This document shows, in pieces, positions 17,155 through 26,273 of a stretch of DNA of 64,000 nt. The stretch is from contig NZ_JBHTBR010000002.1 of assembly GCF_042665075.1 (NCBI RefSeq), positions 1,054,001 to 1,118,000 of the forward strand. The letters are read 5' to 3'. The notes beneath the pieces were generated by a model. That model saw only the letters and a list, made by a program, of their open reading frames with translations. It did not search any database and was not told the origin of the DNA. The stretch's first letter is position 1. The number at the start of each line of letters is the position of its first letter. The stretch is from Hirschia litorea. GTDB taxonomy: Bacteria; Pseudomonadota; Alphaproteobacteria; Caulobacterales; Hyphomonadaceae. A program made the position numbers and the translations under genes.

Positions 17155-18291
17155 TCAAGCCCCTTCATCTACAGGAACAGCCTCATAATAATACACACCA
17201 TCAACGCGTTTGCGTTGCACGCGGCCACGCGCAAGCAGATAATTTAAGTGAGCAATCGCTTCGCCTGTCGCAGTAAAATAATCACCTTTACCAATTTTGC
17301 GGAAGAAAAGTGTTGCAAATACGTCCACGGCGCTCGCAGGCTCCTTTAAGCGCTCCCATAAACGTTCAATTTGACGCTGATGCCCTTCAATCAAATTCCG
17401 CAGCCGCGAATGTGCGCCCTTAAATGGACGATTATGCGCTGGCAAGACCAATACATCCGAGGGCACTTCATCAATCAGCTTCGCACAACTTGCCAGCCAG
17501 TCTGACAATGGATCAGCCTCTGGTTCAGTTGGGTACACAGATACATTCGACGAAATACGCGGCAATAACTGATCGCCTGAAATCATCACATTCAACTCTT
17601 CGCAATATAGGCACATATGTTCAGGACTATGCCCCGTCCCTTCTATTAAGCGCCAGTCTCGCCCGCCAATGGAAATAACATCCCCATCTTTCAAACGCCG
17701 ATACGATTCAGGAAGTGGCCACACCATATTGCCAAAAAAACCAAACCGCTTTTTGTAATGGTCCAGCATGTCTTGCGTCCAACCCGCCTGAGCGTAAAAT
17801 TGAATGCCTTCTGGTGGTGCCTCACGTCCGGTATCAGCCACAAGCATACGACACGAAATATATTCAGCTTGCGACATCCATAATTCACACTCAAATTTTC
17901 GGGTAATCCAGCCGGCCAATCCTATATGATCTGGATGGAGGTGTGTTCCAATCACACGCACAATCGGTTTGCCTTTAAGGTGAGTTTTGAAAATCCCCTC
18001 CCAAAGATCACGCGTCTCTTCCATCGACATGCCAGTATCAACCAGCGTCCAACCATTCTCTTCTTCAATAAGCCAAAGATTGATCCAATCCAGACCTTTA
18101 ATCGGCAAGGGCATGGCCACCCACAAAACGCCATCCGCCACTTGCGTCACATGCCCTGGTTCTGGCTGAGCTTCAAAAGGATATTCAAGTTTTATCCGGC
18201 CTGATTTGCCAAAAAACTCTAATTTGCGGGCTTCCTCGGCGGCATCCACACTCGCAGTTTCATCACCAGAGTTTGCTCCAGATTTTGTCAT
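17155..18291 (-). CDS. Metallo-beta-lactamase-fold hydrolase
   Basis: A 378-residue MBL-fold protein. The metal-binding motif THLHPDHIG is followed by a GTGHSPEHMCL His motif, SGDQLLP (bridging Asp) and LPAHNRPF near the end. A C-terminal winged-helix-like region (about 310-378) resembles the LACTB2-type extension (HLNYLLARGRVQRKRVDG). I start at ATG 18291 with GGGG about 9 nt upstream; the longer frame to 18348 lacks a better site. The substrate is probably a thioester or ester, but this cannot be specified. Confidence 0.86.
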   Translation of the reverse strand: MTKSGANSGDETASVDAAEEARKLEFFGKSGRIKLEYPFEAQPEPGHVTQVADGVLWVAMPLPIKGLDWINLWLIEEENGWTLVDTGMSMEETRDLWEGIFKTHLKGKPIVRVIGTHLHPDHIGLAGWITRKFECELWMSQAEYISCRMLVADTGREAPPEGIQFYAQAGWTQDMLDHYKKRFGFFGNMVWPLPESYRRLKDGDVISIGGRDWRLIEGTGHSPEHMCLYCEELNVMISGDQLLPRISSNVSVYPTEPEADPLSDWLASCAKLIDEVPSDVLVLPAHNRPFKGAHSRLRNLIEGHQRQIERLWERLKEPASAVDVFATLFFRKIGKGDYFTATGEAIAHLNYLLARGRVQRKRVDGVYYYEAVPVDEGA

Positions 18292-18396
18292 GCGAAATAT
18301 CCCCTGAGGTTTGCAAATCATTTTTAAAGCTAAACCTACGCCGAACAACGCACCAAAGGAATAGTAACCTAGGGGAAGATAGGGGTGTTTTTTATC

Positions 18397-19479
18397 CTAT
18401 ACCCCTGTCATGTCCGACAAAACACGAGATAATAAAGCTATAAAGCTCTGGCCCAATACAGGAGAATAGGTCGTATCATCACTTCGCAGCGGTTTGTTTG
18501 AATTTATACCCGTCACCACTATCCCTTCGCGAGTGCGCGACAACCAAGGTCCGCCAGATGAACCTTCGGTCAATTGATTTTCAGCTTCCAGCACACCCAA
18601 TGCCGATGACTTCAATCGCCCAGTAGATGCATACAAATGACGTCCATCAAATGCATAAGCAGAACTAGGAGATTGCGGATATCCCAAACTCACAGCAGCC
18701 TCAGGCATGTCGGGATTTGCAACTCTCACACCTAATGCGCCCGTCTTAGAGAGGATGGGTTTATCCAACACGATAAATGCAAAATCGTGCGGGCTAGTTG
18801 GCTCCCCCGCCTCGGGGGCAATCCAAGCTTTCAGCACATAGCCGCGAACACCGGCCCATTTCTCAGTTTCGGCGCCCGCACGATATGCCGGTTCAAATAT
18901 GGCCCAATCCGCTAAGCCAGACACTTTTTCAGATGAAGCTTCCCCCAACTTATCGCTGCCAATATCGCGATCACTAGATTGACCATTACCGTTTGAATGC
19001 ACACTGCGTGAAAACACACAATGCCCTGCCGTCGCAATCACGCGCTCGGACACAACCCATGCAGTGCAATATCGCACAACACCCTCAATACTATAACTAA
19101 GGCGCCCAATCGCAGTATAAGGGTATTGAGATTGATCAATAATGGCCTCAGTCAATTCACCCGATTGAGTGACCTCCTCAAGGCGACGCTGAACATGAGG
19201 CGCAGGCACACCATGAATTTCAGGTCGCCCAAAAAAACGTTGCCCTGATGGCGGGGTTGCAATCAGCACCTCACCCTTATCTTTCAAAGCATCTAATTCA
19301 GCATTTAGAGCCTCAGGGTTTTCAGCTAAAACCTCAGGCGACACAGATGGACCATAGACATGATCGGGCAATTGCGCAGGCGTGGAGGATGCCGCAAGCA
19401 GGTCCATACCAGAGCGCTCATACCCTGCAGGCAGCCCCATATCAAACACGATAGGTTCGAGTGCGGAAACGTCATCCAT
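18397..19479 (-). CDS. Trypsin-like serine protease (chymotrypsin fold)
   Basis: About 360 residues with a complete catalytic triad: TAGHC (His), HDFAFIVLDKP (Asp) and EGSSGGPWL (Ser). The protease domain is the C-terminal two thirds, after an acidic N-terminal region that lacks a recognisable signal peptide. The layout resembles V8-like/glutamyl endopeptidase proteins with a propeptide. I prefer ATG 19479, with an AGGA upstream, over the TTG at 19527, which adds no signal sequence either. Where it acts is therefore unclear. The gap to the MBL gene (18292-18396) is plain. Confidence 0.82.
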   Translation of the reverse strand: MDDVSALEPIVFDMGLPAGYERSGMDLLAASSTPAQLPDHVYGPSVSPEVLAENPEALNAELDALKDKGEVLIATPPSGQRFFGRPEIHGVPAPHVQRRLEEVTQSGELTEAIIDQSQYPYTAIGRLSYSIEGVVRYCTAWVVSERVIATAGHCVFSRSVHSNGNGQSSDRDIGSDKLGEASSEKVSGLADWAIFEPAYRAGAETEKWAGVRGYVLKAWIAPEAGEPTSPHDFAFIVLDKPILSKTGALGVRVANPDMPEAAVSLGYPQSPSSAYAFDGRHLYASTGRLKSSALGVLEAENQLTEGSSGGPWLSRTREGIVVTGINSNKPLRSDDTTYSPVLGQSFIALLSRVLSDMTGV

Positions 19480-19640
19480 CCCATATTTCCTATCTAAATT
19501 TTCCAAAAAGGTGAAAATAACCCTCAATTATAAACATTATCATATCAAGAGGTGACATTCCGCCTCTTCCTGTTTTGCGCATGATAGGCCATAACCTTTC
19601 CCATAATTGGAAAAATATGCCTTAAGAAAGTGTCTTCTCT

Positions 19641-21359
19641 ATGGTCGACAAGTCAAAATTACCTTCACGCCACGTAACTATTGGCCCCAAAAAAGCACCT
19701 CAACGCTCATACTATTACGCTATGGGCTTAGGAACGAAGGAAATTGAGCAGCCATTCGTAGGTGTCGCATCCGCATGGAATGAAGCAGCCCCATGTAACA
19801 TTGCCCTTCAACGCCAAGCACACGCCGTGTCTCAGGGTGTTAAGAATGCCAATGGTACACCTCGCGAATTCTGTACCATCACCGTGACTGACGGTATCGC
19901 CATGGGAACAGAGGCTATGCGCTCTTCCCTTGTATCGCGTGATGTGATCGCAGACTCTGTAGAGCTTACAATTCGTGGCCACTTCTATGACGCACTTGTG
20001 GGCATCGCCGGATGTGACAAATCACTACCGGGTATGATGATGGCCATGTTGCGCCTGAATGTCCCATCGGCATTCCTTTATGGTGGGTCAATCCTTCCGG
20101 GTCGCTTTGAGGACAAAGACGTTACTGTGCTAGACGTGTTTGAGGCCGTGGGTTCTTACGCTGTTGGTGCCAACAATATGGACGAAGCCAAGCTCAACAA
20201 GCTTGAGAAAGTCGCTTGTCCGGGTGCTGGTGCATGTGGTGGACAATTTACCGCCAACACAATGGCGTGTGTATCAGAAGCCATCGGTCTTGCTCTTCCG
20301 CTTTCGTCTGCCCTACCAGCGCCTTATGAAAACCGTGACCAATATGCGGTTGCCACAGGTGAAGCTGTGATGAAACTCATTGAGCGCAATCTTCGTCCAC
20401 GTGACATCTGTACACTTAAAGCCTTTGAAAACGCGGCTGCCGTTGTCGCCGCGACAGGTGGGTCAACAAATGCAGGTCTTCACCTTCCCGCTATGGCGAA
20501 TGAAGCAGGTATTGATTTCCCACTAGAGCGCGTGGCTGAAATCTTCAAGAAAACGCCTTACCTCGCCGACCTGAAACCAGGCGGACGCTATGTTGCCAAA
20601 GACATGGGTGAAGCTGGCGGCATGCCAATGCTCATGCGCACAATGCTTGATGGCGGCTATTTGCATGGTGATTGTATCACCGTGACCGGAAAGACGCTCG
20701 CTGAAAACCTTGAAGGCGTAAAATTCGATCCATCTCAAAAAGTCATCTACCCCGTCACAAACCCAATCACACCAACTGGCGGTGTTGTCGGCTTGAAAGG
20801 TTCAATGGCTCCAGATGGCGCAATTGTGAAAGTTGCAGGCCTCGCTCACCAAACATTTAGCGGCCCAGCACGCGTATTCGATTCTGAAGATGATTGTTTT
20901 GAAGCCGTGCGCGACAAAACATATAAAGAAGGCGAAGTCTTGGTCATCCGTTATGAGGGACCAAAAGGCGGACCAGGCATGCGCGAAATGCTCGCCACAA
21001 CCGCCGCCCTTTACGGTCAAGGCATGGGTGACAAAGTTGCCCTCATCACAGATGGACGCTTCTCTGGTGCCACACGTGGTTTCTGTATCGGACACGTCAC
21101 ACCAGAAGCCTATGATGGCGGACCAATTGGTCTTGTGAAAGATGGTGACATCATCTCTATCGACGCTGTAAAAGGCACAATCGAGCTTGAAGTTGATGAT
21201 GCGGAACTTGCCAAACGCAAAGCCGCATTCAAGCCAAAGCAAAATCTCTACGCAACAGGCGCGCTTTACAAATACGCCCAAACAGTCGGCCCAGCCCACC
21301 TCGGTGCGTGCACCCACCCGGGCGCAAAGTTTGAAAAACACATGTATGCAGACCTTTAA
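19641..21359 (+). CDS. ilvD: Dihydroxy-acid dehydratase
   Basis: Iron-sulfur dehydratase of valine, leucine and isoleucine synthesis, turning dihydroxy acids into 2-keto acids. At 572 residues it is full length. Cluster cysteines are visible at about 52 (AAPCN), 125 (AGCDKSLPG) and 199 (GAGACGGQFTANTMA); the C-terminal DGRFSGATRGFCIGHVTPEA is the active-site signature. There is no strong Shine-Dalgarno. An efficient terminator follows, so it is a single-gene unit. Confidence 0.97.
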   Translation: MVDKSKLPSRHVTIGPKKAPQRSYYYAMGLGTKEIEQPFVGVASAWNEAAPCNIALQRQAHAVSQGVKNANGTPREFCTITVTDGIAMGTEAMRSSLVSRDVIADSVELTIRGHFYDALVGIAGCDKSLPGMMMAMLRLNVPSAFLYGGSILPGRFEDKDVTVLDVFEAVGSYAVGANNMDEAKLNKLEKVACPGAGACGGQFTANTMACVSEAIGLALPLSSALPAPYENRDQYAVATGEAVMKLIERNLRPRDICTLKAFENAAAVVAATGGSTNAGLHLPAMANEAGIDFPLERVAEIFKKTPYLADLKPGGRYVAKDMGEAGGMPMLMRTMLDGGYLHGDCITVTGKTLAENLEGVKFDPSQKVIYPVTNPITPTGGVVGLKGSMAPDGAIVKVAGLAHQTFSGPARVFDSEDDCFEAVRDKTYKEGEVLVIRYEGPKGGPGMREMLATTAALYGQGMGDKVALITDGRFSGATRGFCIGHVTPEAYDGGPIGLVKDGDIISIDAVKGTIELEVDDAELAKRKAAFKPKQNLYATGALYKYAQTVGPAHLGACTHPGAKFEKHMYADL

Positions 21360-21381
21360 TCCTGCCGCATAACGATTAGAT

Positions 21382-21435
21382 AAAGCCCATTCTAGCGTCT
21401 CGCTTATGAGGTTGTTGGAATGGGCTTTTTTTATT
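21382..21435 (+). terminator. Rho-independent terminator of ilvD
   Basis: AAAGCCCATTC (21382-21392) pairs perfectly with GAATGGGCTTT (21418-21428) and is followed directly by a T-run and TTATT. The 25-nt loop is long, but the 11-bp stem plus T-tract is convincing. Confidence 0.85.
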
Positions 21436-21469
21436 GCCCACCCCATGCATTTAGATTGATACCCCCGCC

Positions 21470-22387
21470 ATGTCACAGGCAAATTCACACAGCGACAAAC
21501 CAGTTCTCGGCCTCACCTTTCGCCTCATCGCGATTGCCAGCCTTGCAACCATGTTCATGCTCGTGAAATTCCTCGGGGAGCGCGATGTGCATGTTGTGGA
21601 AATGCTGTTTTACCGCTTCTTGTTTGGCTTTGTGATGATGGGCCTATGGGTGTTTTACCGCAACGGCCTCGCCAGCTTAAAGACCAAACGCGTCGATCTG
21701 CATATTTCACGTGCCATTACGGGCGCTGTCGGCATGGGGCTAAACTTTGGTGCTGTCATGCTTTTGCCCATGGCCGAAGCCGCCACGATAAGCTTCACCG
21801 TTCCCCTTATCGCAACCTTATTGTCAGTTATTTTGTTGTCAGAATATGTCGGTCTGCGCCGCTGGATAGCTGTTGTGGTTGGTTTTATCGGAATTGTGAT
21901 CGCCATACAGCCTTGGCACAATAACATCCCGCCCATTGGCGCAGCAGTCGCGTTTGCGGGCGCAGTGATGACGGCGCTGACTATCATTATTGTACGCAAA
22001 CTCTCCGCGACAGAGTCTTCAGCCACGATCGTCTTTTACTATACCGCGATGTCCGTGCCTGTTTTGGCCATTGCCATGTTTTGGTTTGGCAAAGCCCACT
22101 CATGGGAAATTTTTGGCCTGCTCGCCTTGATTGGCCTTTTTGGCACAATCGGACAGATCACCCTGTCGGAATCGCTGCGATACGCCAATGTCGCCGTTGT
22201 CATGCCGATGGATTATTCCAACCTGATATTTGCGACATTTTTTGGCTATATGATTTGGGATCAATGGCCCGTAGACTCGCTATGGTTTGGCCTTCCGCTG
22301 ATTGTTGGCTCCGGCATTTATATCGCCCTGCGCGAACACAAACTCTCCATCCAACGCGCCCAACACCCCGAAAATATCGCACCATAA
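21470..22387 (+). CDS. EamA/DMT-superfamily transporter
   Basis: A 305-residue, ten-helix drug/metabolite transporter made of two EamA repeats. Typical features: the early FYRFLFGFVMMGLW region, ITGAVGMGLNFGAVML and AEAATISFTVPLIATLLSVI at the end of the first repeat, and VMPMDYSNLIFATFFGY in the second. Substrate unknown; many relatives export small metabolites. It faces the 767-residue gene tail to tail. Confidence 0.88.
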   Translation: MSQANSHSDKPVLGLTFRLIAIASLATMFMLVKFLGERDVHVVEMLFYRFLFGFVMMGLWVFYRNGLASLKTKRVDLHISRAITGAVGMGLNFGAVMLLPMAEAATISFTVPLIATLLSVILLSEYVGLRRWIAVVVGFIGIVIAIQPWHNNIPPIGAAVAFAGAVMTALTIIIVRKLSATESSATIVFYYTAMSVPVLAIAMFWFGKAHSWEIFGLLALIGLFGTIGQITLSESLRYANVAVVMPMDYSNLIFATFFGYMIWDQWPVDSLWFGLPLIVGSGIYIALREHKLSIQRAQHPENIAP

Positions 22388-22419
22388 AGATATATACTAG
22401 TTGACTATCGCTTCACCCC

Positions 22420-24723
22420 TTAGTTTGAGAAAGTAGCGATATACCCTCTCGCGAACCTAGAACGGTCTCCATAGGGGAAACTGTAATCGTCCTTCGGCAC
22501 ATCCTGCATGCACTCAAGTATTTCACTAGCTTCTTTCGACCTAATTTCACAATCGTCGTATTTAATTCTGCCAAGCTCTTTATAAACCAAGACTCTAAAT
22601 TCTTCTTGAGTTTGAAAGTTCGTTTTTCCTTTTCTTGGATCCACAGCCGTTACAATTTTTATAGACTTGTTCCATTTATCTCCAAAGGCAGGATGATTTA
22701 AATGGCGAATATCTACTACATTAGCTAAAAGTGCTGATACAGAATAGGCGGTTCGAGTTGCCCCAATCAATTGAATAGCAAGCTTTTGAGATAGTGCGAA
22801 TTCAGGGACATTTTTCGTAAGACGCAATAATGCCAATATCTGATTCAGTTGCTGCAATTGAACTGACCCAATATTGCCCTCTTCAGATATAGTTAATAAT
22901 ATTCTTTCAAATTCTGCTTTTTGCTTCCAAACAAACTCTTCTGCTTTATCAGAGTTTTCTCGAGATTTACTTCTCAGATTCTCAATATGCTGGATAAATT
23001 CTTTTGTTTTCCAAAAATTAAATAACTGCTCCAATTGTTTGGTCGGAGGTCCTACAAGCAAGTTAAATTCAACCTGCATCCATAGTGCACCTTCACGCAA
23101 GGCATCATTTTTCGACAAAACAAGCTCATTCAAACGCTTCACACTATAAGGAACTCTTGGTTCATTCCTTATCTCACAGTTGTCACAATGCTCTTTTATT
23201 TCTTTGAAAAATTCTTCTGACGGAAACCACTTATTTTTTTCACGGTTATATCTCATGCCACTTTCAAAAAAATCAGCTTCCAAAAAAGGGTCAAATGACT
23301 TCAATTGTCCTGCTTTATAAAGTTTTCGTTCGGTTCTTCGTCTATGAGAGATACCTAGCGCTTGTAGCAGTGCTGCCATTATAACCAAATCAACCATTGC
23401 TCGTGCACCGAACGTTAAATGTTTGGCCAATGAGGAACTTTCGTTAGAAATCGAAAACGGTGTCTTTACATCTACATTGTAAATTTCGAACCAGTCGACA
23501 AAGGGTACAGCTTTAGCTAATTCAGCTCCAAAAAACCTAAGCCAATCAACAAAAGCATTTCCAGAAGTCATCCCTTGAACTTCTTGAAATGGTGCCAACC
23601 ACCCCTGTATCTGATGAAGCGTTAAAGGGACCAAAACAAAAAATGAAGCATATGCGAGCAACGCCTCATCTTTGAAATCATTCTCAAACCCAATATGAAT
23701 ACCGCCTTTTCTTGTGGACTGAAGCCTAGATGCAGTATCTCTATCTTCTTCAACCCAAGCCCAGCGGCGCCCCAGAGCAAATGCCAAAATCATTGCAAAT
23801 GAAATGGGTATCAAACCAAATGGGCTAGCAAGCACAAAACCCAACGAAGACAACAACAACATTATTAAAACTAAAAGAAAGTGCCCAGTTCGCTTCTCCG
23901 TACTCCCAGACAAAGGAGCGATCACCTTGACCATATAACTGTCAATCATACTAAGCGGTTTAGTAACCCCGCCTAATAAAGCATCAATTGAACTCGGCCC
24001 CATCGAATGAACTCTGGATGCATCCAAATGTGAAGTCCTCAACCATCGTGTAATGTTAGGTATAAATATGACAGATAAAAAGGCGATAACAACTAACCCC
24101 GTAACAAATACGCCGAAATTTTCTGCCATCTTAAAATCACCACTAGAAGCTGCTGCAACCAAAGCGACTATTAGACCAAGAGCCGCTAAAAAGACGATAA
24201 AACTAGTAGCGGTAATCACATCTGTACGAACAAATTTAACTTTCAACTTTTTAGATTCTAATTTTGATTTCAAATAGTTTCCTACCAGCAAGGGAAAAAA
24301 CGAACTAATTGAAAGTCCAACAAATACACTCACATGCAGCGGGTCATAATCCACACCTATCCTAAGCTGTAATGGAATTTTAAATACCGCGCTTGCACTC
24401 AGATAGGCAATGCCACACAAAACGGTCAAACTCGCGATAAGATAGAAATACATTTCAACAAAACCGCGATGAATTATTGCACTCCGATTTGACTGAGAGC
24501 TGTTTACGTTGGGTTCCGTACTTTCTATAGCCTGGCTCAACTTTCTCCAGACACCCAATACTCTTGAAATTAAAGCGATCTGGTAAGTTACAAAGAAAAA
24601 ACCTAGAATAATTCCCCATTCCGTAACGCCAACTATTTGATCACCTGACACCAAACAATCTACCAATATGATGTGAAGTAACAAAGTAGAAAAAAGACCA
24701 AAAATAAGTGCTGTTTTATTCAT
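22420..24723 (-). CDS. Large polytopic membrane protein with helical cytoplasmic C-terminus, unknown
   Basis: A 767-residue protein with about nine hydrophobic helices in the first 460 residues, then a hydrophilic, mainly helical domain of some 300 residues. The segment ALGRRWAWVEEDRDTASRL, followed by IGFENDFKDEALLAYASFF and ELAKAVPFVDWFEIYNV, looks like a conserved membrane module that I associate with bacterial proteins carrying varied C-terminal repeats, but I cannot name it. The C-terminal part has no catalytic motif I recognise. The gene is visibly more AT-rich than its neighbours, suggesting recent transfer. A TTAA-N7-TTAA site lies about 40 bp before its ATG. Confidence 0.7.
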   Translation of the reverse strand: MNKTALIFGLFSTLLLHIILVDCLVSGDQIVGVTEWGIILGFFFVTYQIALISRVLGVWRKLSQAIESTEPNVNSSQSNRSAIIHRGFVEMYFYLIASLTVLCGIAYLSASAVFKIPLQLRIGVDYDPLHVSVFVGLSISSFFPLLVGNYLKSKLESKKLKVKFVRTDVITATSFIVFLAALGLIVALVAAASSGDFKMAENFGVFVTGLVVIAFLSVIFIPNITRWLRTSHLDASRVHSMGPSSIDALLGGVTKPLSMIDSYMVKVIAPLSGSTEKRTGHFLLVLIMLLLSSLGFVLASPFGLIPISFAMILAFALGRRWAWVEEDRDTASRLQSTRKGGIHIGFENDFKDEALLAYASFFVLVPLTLHQIQGWLAPFQEVQGMTSGNAFVDWLRFFGAELAKAVPFVDWFEIYNVDVKTPFSISNESSSLAKHLTFGARAMVDLVIMAALLQALGISHRRRTERKLYKAGQLKSFDPFLEADFFESGMRYNREKNKWFPSEEFFKEIKEHCDNCEIRNEPRVPYSVKRLNELVLSKNDALREGALWMQVEFNLLVGPPTKQLEQLFNFWKTKEFIQHIENLRSKSRENSDKAEEFVWKQKAEFERILLTISEEGNIGSVQLQQLNQILALLRLTKNVPEFALSQKLAIQLIGATRTAYSVSALLANVVDIRHLNHPAFGDKWNKSIKIVTAVDPRKGKTNFQTQEEFRVLVYKELGRIKYDDCEIRSKEASEILECMQDVPKDDYSFPYGDRSRFARGYIATFSN

Positions 24724-24761
24724 TTATAAACGTGCCACCCCAAAATCCCCCAACGGCATCA

Positions 24762-24776
24762 TTAACAATTCATTAA
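24762..24776. promoter_or_regulatory. CtrA-type box (TTAA-N7-TTAA) upstream of the 767-residue gene
   Basis: TTAA (24762-24765) and TTAA (24773-24776) are separated by exactly 7 nt, the spacing of the CtrA cell-cycle regulator site in alphaproteobacteria. It lies about 40 bp before the divergent ATG at 24723. The region is AT-rich, so a chance match is quite possible. Confidence 0.35.
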
Positions 24777-24889
24777 TACTTCAATCACGTGAAGTTGCAA
24801 TCTTCAACAAAAATTTTCACGCTATTTGGGGTTACAGTTTATCAACCCTCTAAAACTTATCCCCCGCCTGAAAACCTCGTGCATACTAC

Positions 24890-25390
24890 GTCCATCACAC
24901 CTCATGGGGCGGCTCGCGACCGATCGTGCTGGGGTGGGATGGTGTACCCTTCAAACCACATGGCGCATTCGGAGTGTCTATGCAGGTGTTGGGCGTGCTC
25001 TAGGGGATATCCTTTGCGGGGGTGGCTGTCGTCATCCTTAGCGGGCTTTGGGGGCAGGAACCCCTTATAAGAAGGAACCTCACCACGGTAAATCACCATG
25101 CGAGGCACGCAGATTTGCGGCCTACTTACCTGCTGGGGCCCGTGTGCAGATCGGGTCTTGGCTATCACTGCCAAAAATCTGTGTGCTTCGCGCCCTGATT
25201 TTACAAAGAATGCTTATACTCTCGCATCAGAAATGGTGGCGGAGGTTTTGGTGTATCCGGCCCTCAGGCCGACGCGCAAAGCGAAGGCACAGGTGCGCCA
25301 ATTTCTAATTGGCAATCGCACCGCGCAAAGACAGTCAAATGGCAGAGGCTTTGGTGTATGGAGGCGTCCCGCACAGATATTGACATTATT
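24890..25390 (+). ncRNA. GC-rich, strongly folded non-coding region (candidate large RNA)
   Basis: This fills most of the 737-bp gap before the TonB-like gene and is much richer in G+C than its surroundings. Bases 25099-25116 pair with 25175-25192 as a continuous 18-bp stem; all three wobbles are G-U in + strand RNA and would be A-C on the other strand. Inside it, TTGGC (25158-25162) pairs with GCCAA (25170-25174). Further downstream GGTGCG (25292-25297) pairs with CGCACC (25317-25322), enclosing CCAATT/AATTGG. Two 19-nt near-repeats start at 25238 and 25341. I found no hallmark of RNase P RNA, tmRNA, SRP or rRNA. A 65-90 codon minus-strand frame overlaps 24902-25174, and a coding role cannot be excluded. 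Ends are approximate. Confidence 0.5.
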
Positions 25391-25460
25391 TGAAATTCAA
25401 CCCTACCCTGAATTTACGTTACGATAAGTTCGCAATAACTTTCATAAGGGGGAGGCATTC

Positions 25461-26147
25461 ATGTCTGCTGCGATTTTAAACACAACGTCACTAAGTTCAC
25501 TTTCTAACGCAAACCAAACCTCACGCGCGAAAGACAAACGTCTCACTAAATTCTTGCTTTCAGGCGCGCTCGCCACAGCTCTTACAGTCGGCCTTTTCAG
25601 CGTGATGGAATATCTTATCCGCATTGATCAAATTGAGATTGCGCAAGTTAAATCCCACACGCTCACAAGCTTCATTGCAGAAACGGCGACGATAGAAGAC
25701 GTTTTCATAAAAGATGACGTCATCACCAAGATAGAGCCAGCAACACCGCCGCCGGCCGCGCCCACACTTATCCATAAACCCACGGATGGCGCTATTCTCG
25801 GCGGATATACAATCGCCGCAAGCACGCCCGATTTTAAAACTTCAATCCCCACCATTAAAACAGGCGTTTATCGCGGCCCCACAACGGCAATCCCTATTCG
25901 TGCGCCTTTGCCAAGCTATCCAAACCGTGCGCAATCAATGGGCCTTTCTGGAAGCTGCGAAGTCGCCTTCTCCTTGTCGGCACGCGGTGAACCTTTCAAC
26001 ATAGCCGCCACATGCAGCCATCCCGTTTTTGTGGAATCAGCTGAACGCGCCGTAGGCAAGGCTGCATTCTCTCCGACAAAAAATGATGATGGCATGCCCG
26101 TCATTACACACAATGTCGTCTGGCCGCTTGAGTATAAACTCAACTAA
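25461..26147 (+). CDS. TonB-family energy-transducer-like protein
   Basis: A 228-residue protein with a cytoplasmic N-terminus, one transmembrane helix (about 31-50), a periplasmic linker including PATPPPAAPT, and a C-terminal TonB-like domain: PLPSYPNRAQSMGLSGSCEVAFSLSARG, with strand pattern and the FVESAERAVGKAAFSP helix. TonB-like proteins couple the inner-membrane motor to outer-membrane receptors. No exbB or exbD is nearby. The strong ribosome-binding site GGGGGAGG lies 6 nt before ATG 25461. Confidence 0.82.
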   Translation: MSAAILNTTSLSSLSNANQTSRAKDKRLTKFLLSGALATALTVGLFSVMEYLIRIDQIEIAQVKSHTLTSFIAETATIEDVFIKDDVITKIEPATPPPAAPTLIHKPTDGAILGGYTIAASTPDFKTSIPTIKTGVYRGPTTAIPIRAPLPSYPNRAQSMGLSGSCEVAFSLSARGEPFNIAATCSHPVFVESAERAVGKAAFSPTKNDDGMPVITHNVVWPLEYKLN

Positions 26148-26273
26148 AACAGTCACCGTCATTTCTGTGCGGCTTTCTAGGGCTTATCTGGCAAGTCGCA
26201 CATTAACCTTCCTTGCCCCTCCCGCATTTGACCGATATATCTAGCCTCAGCACATTGCATTGAGGGGACGGAC

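Noticed and set aside
20802..21488. 228-codon minus-strand frame antisense to ilvD
   Set aside because: It lies wholly opposite a secure gene and its translation is Cys/Trp-rich without domain signals; a coding-strand shadow.
24902..25174. 90-codon minus-strand frame over the GC-rich region
   Set aside because: It covers much of the folded region, has no good ribosome-binding site and no recognisable domain, while the pairing wobbles favour + strand RNA. Not excluded; recorded under the RNA candidate.
24890..25390. Identity as RNase P RNA, tmRNA or SRP RNA
   Set aside because: The P4 core GAGGAAAGUCC, a tmRNA tag ending in AA, and the SRP GGAAG/AGCAGC loop are all missing on both strands.
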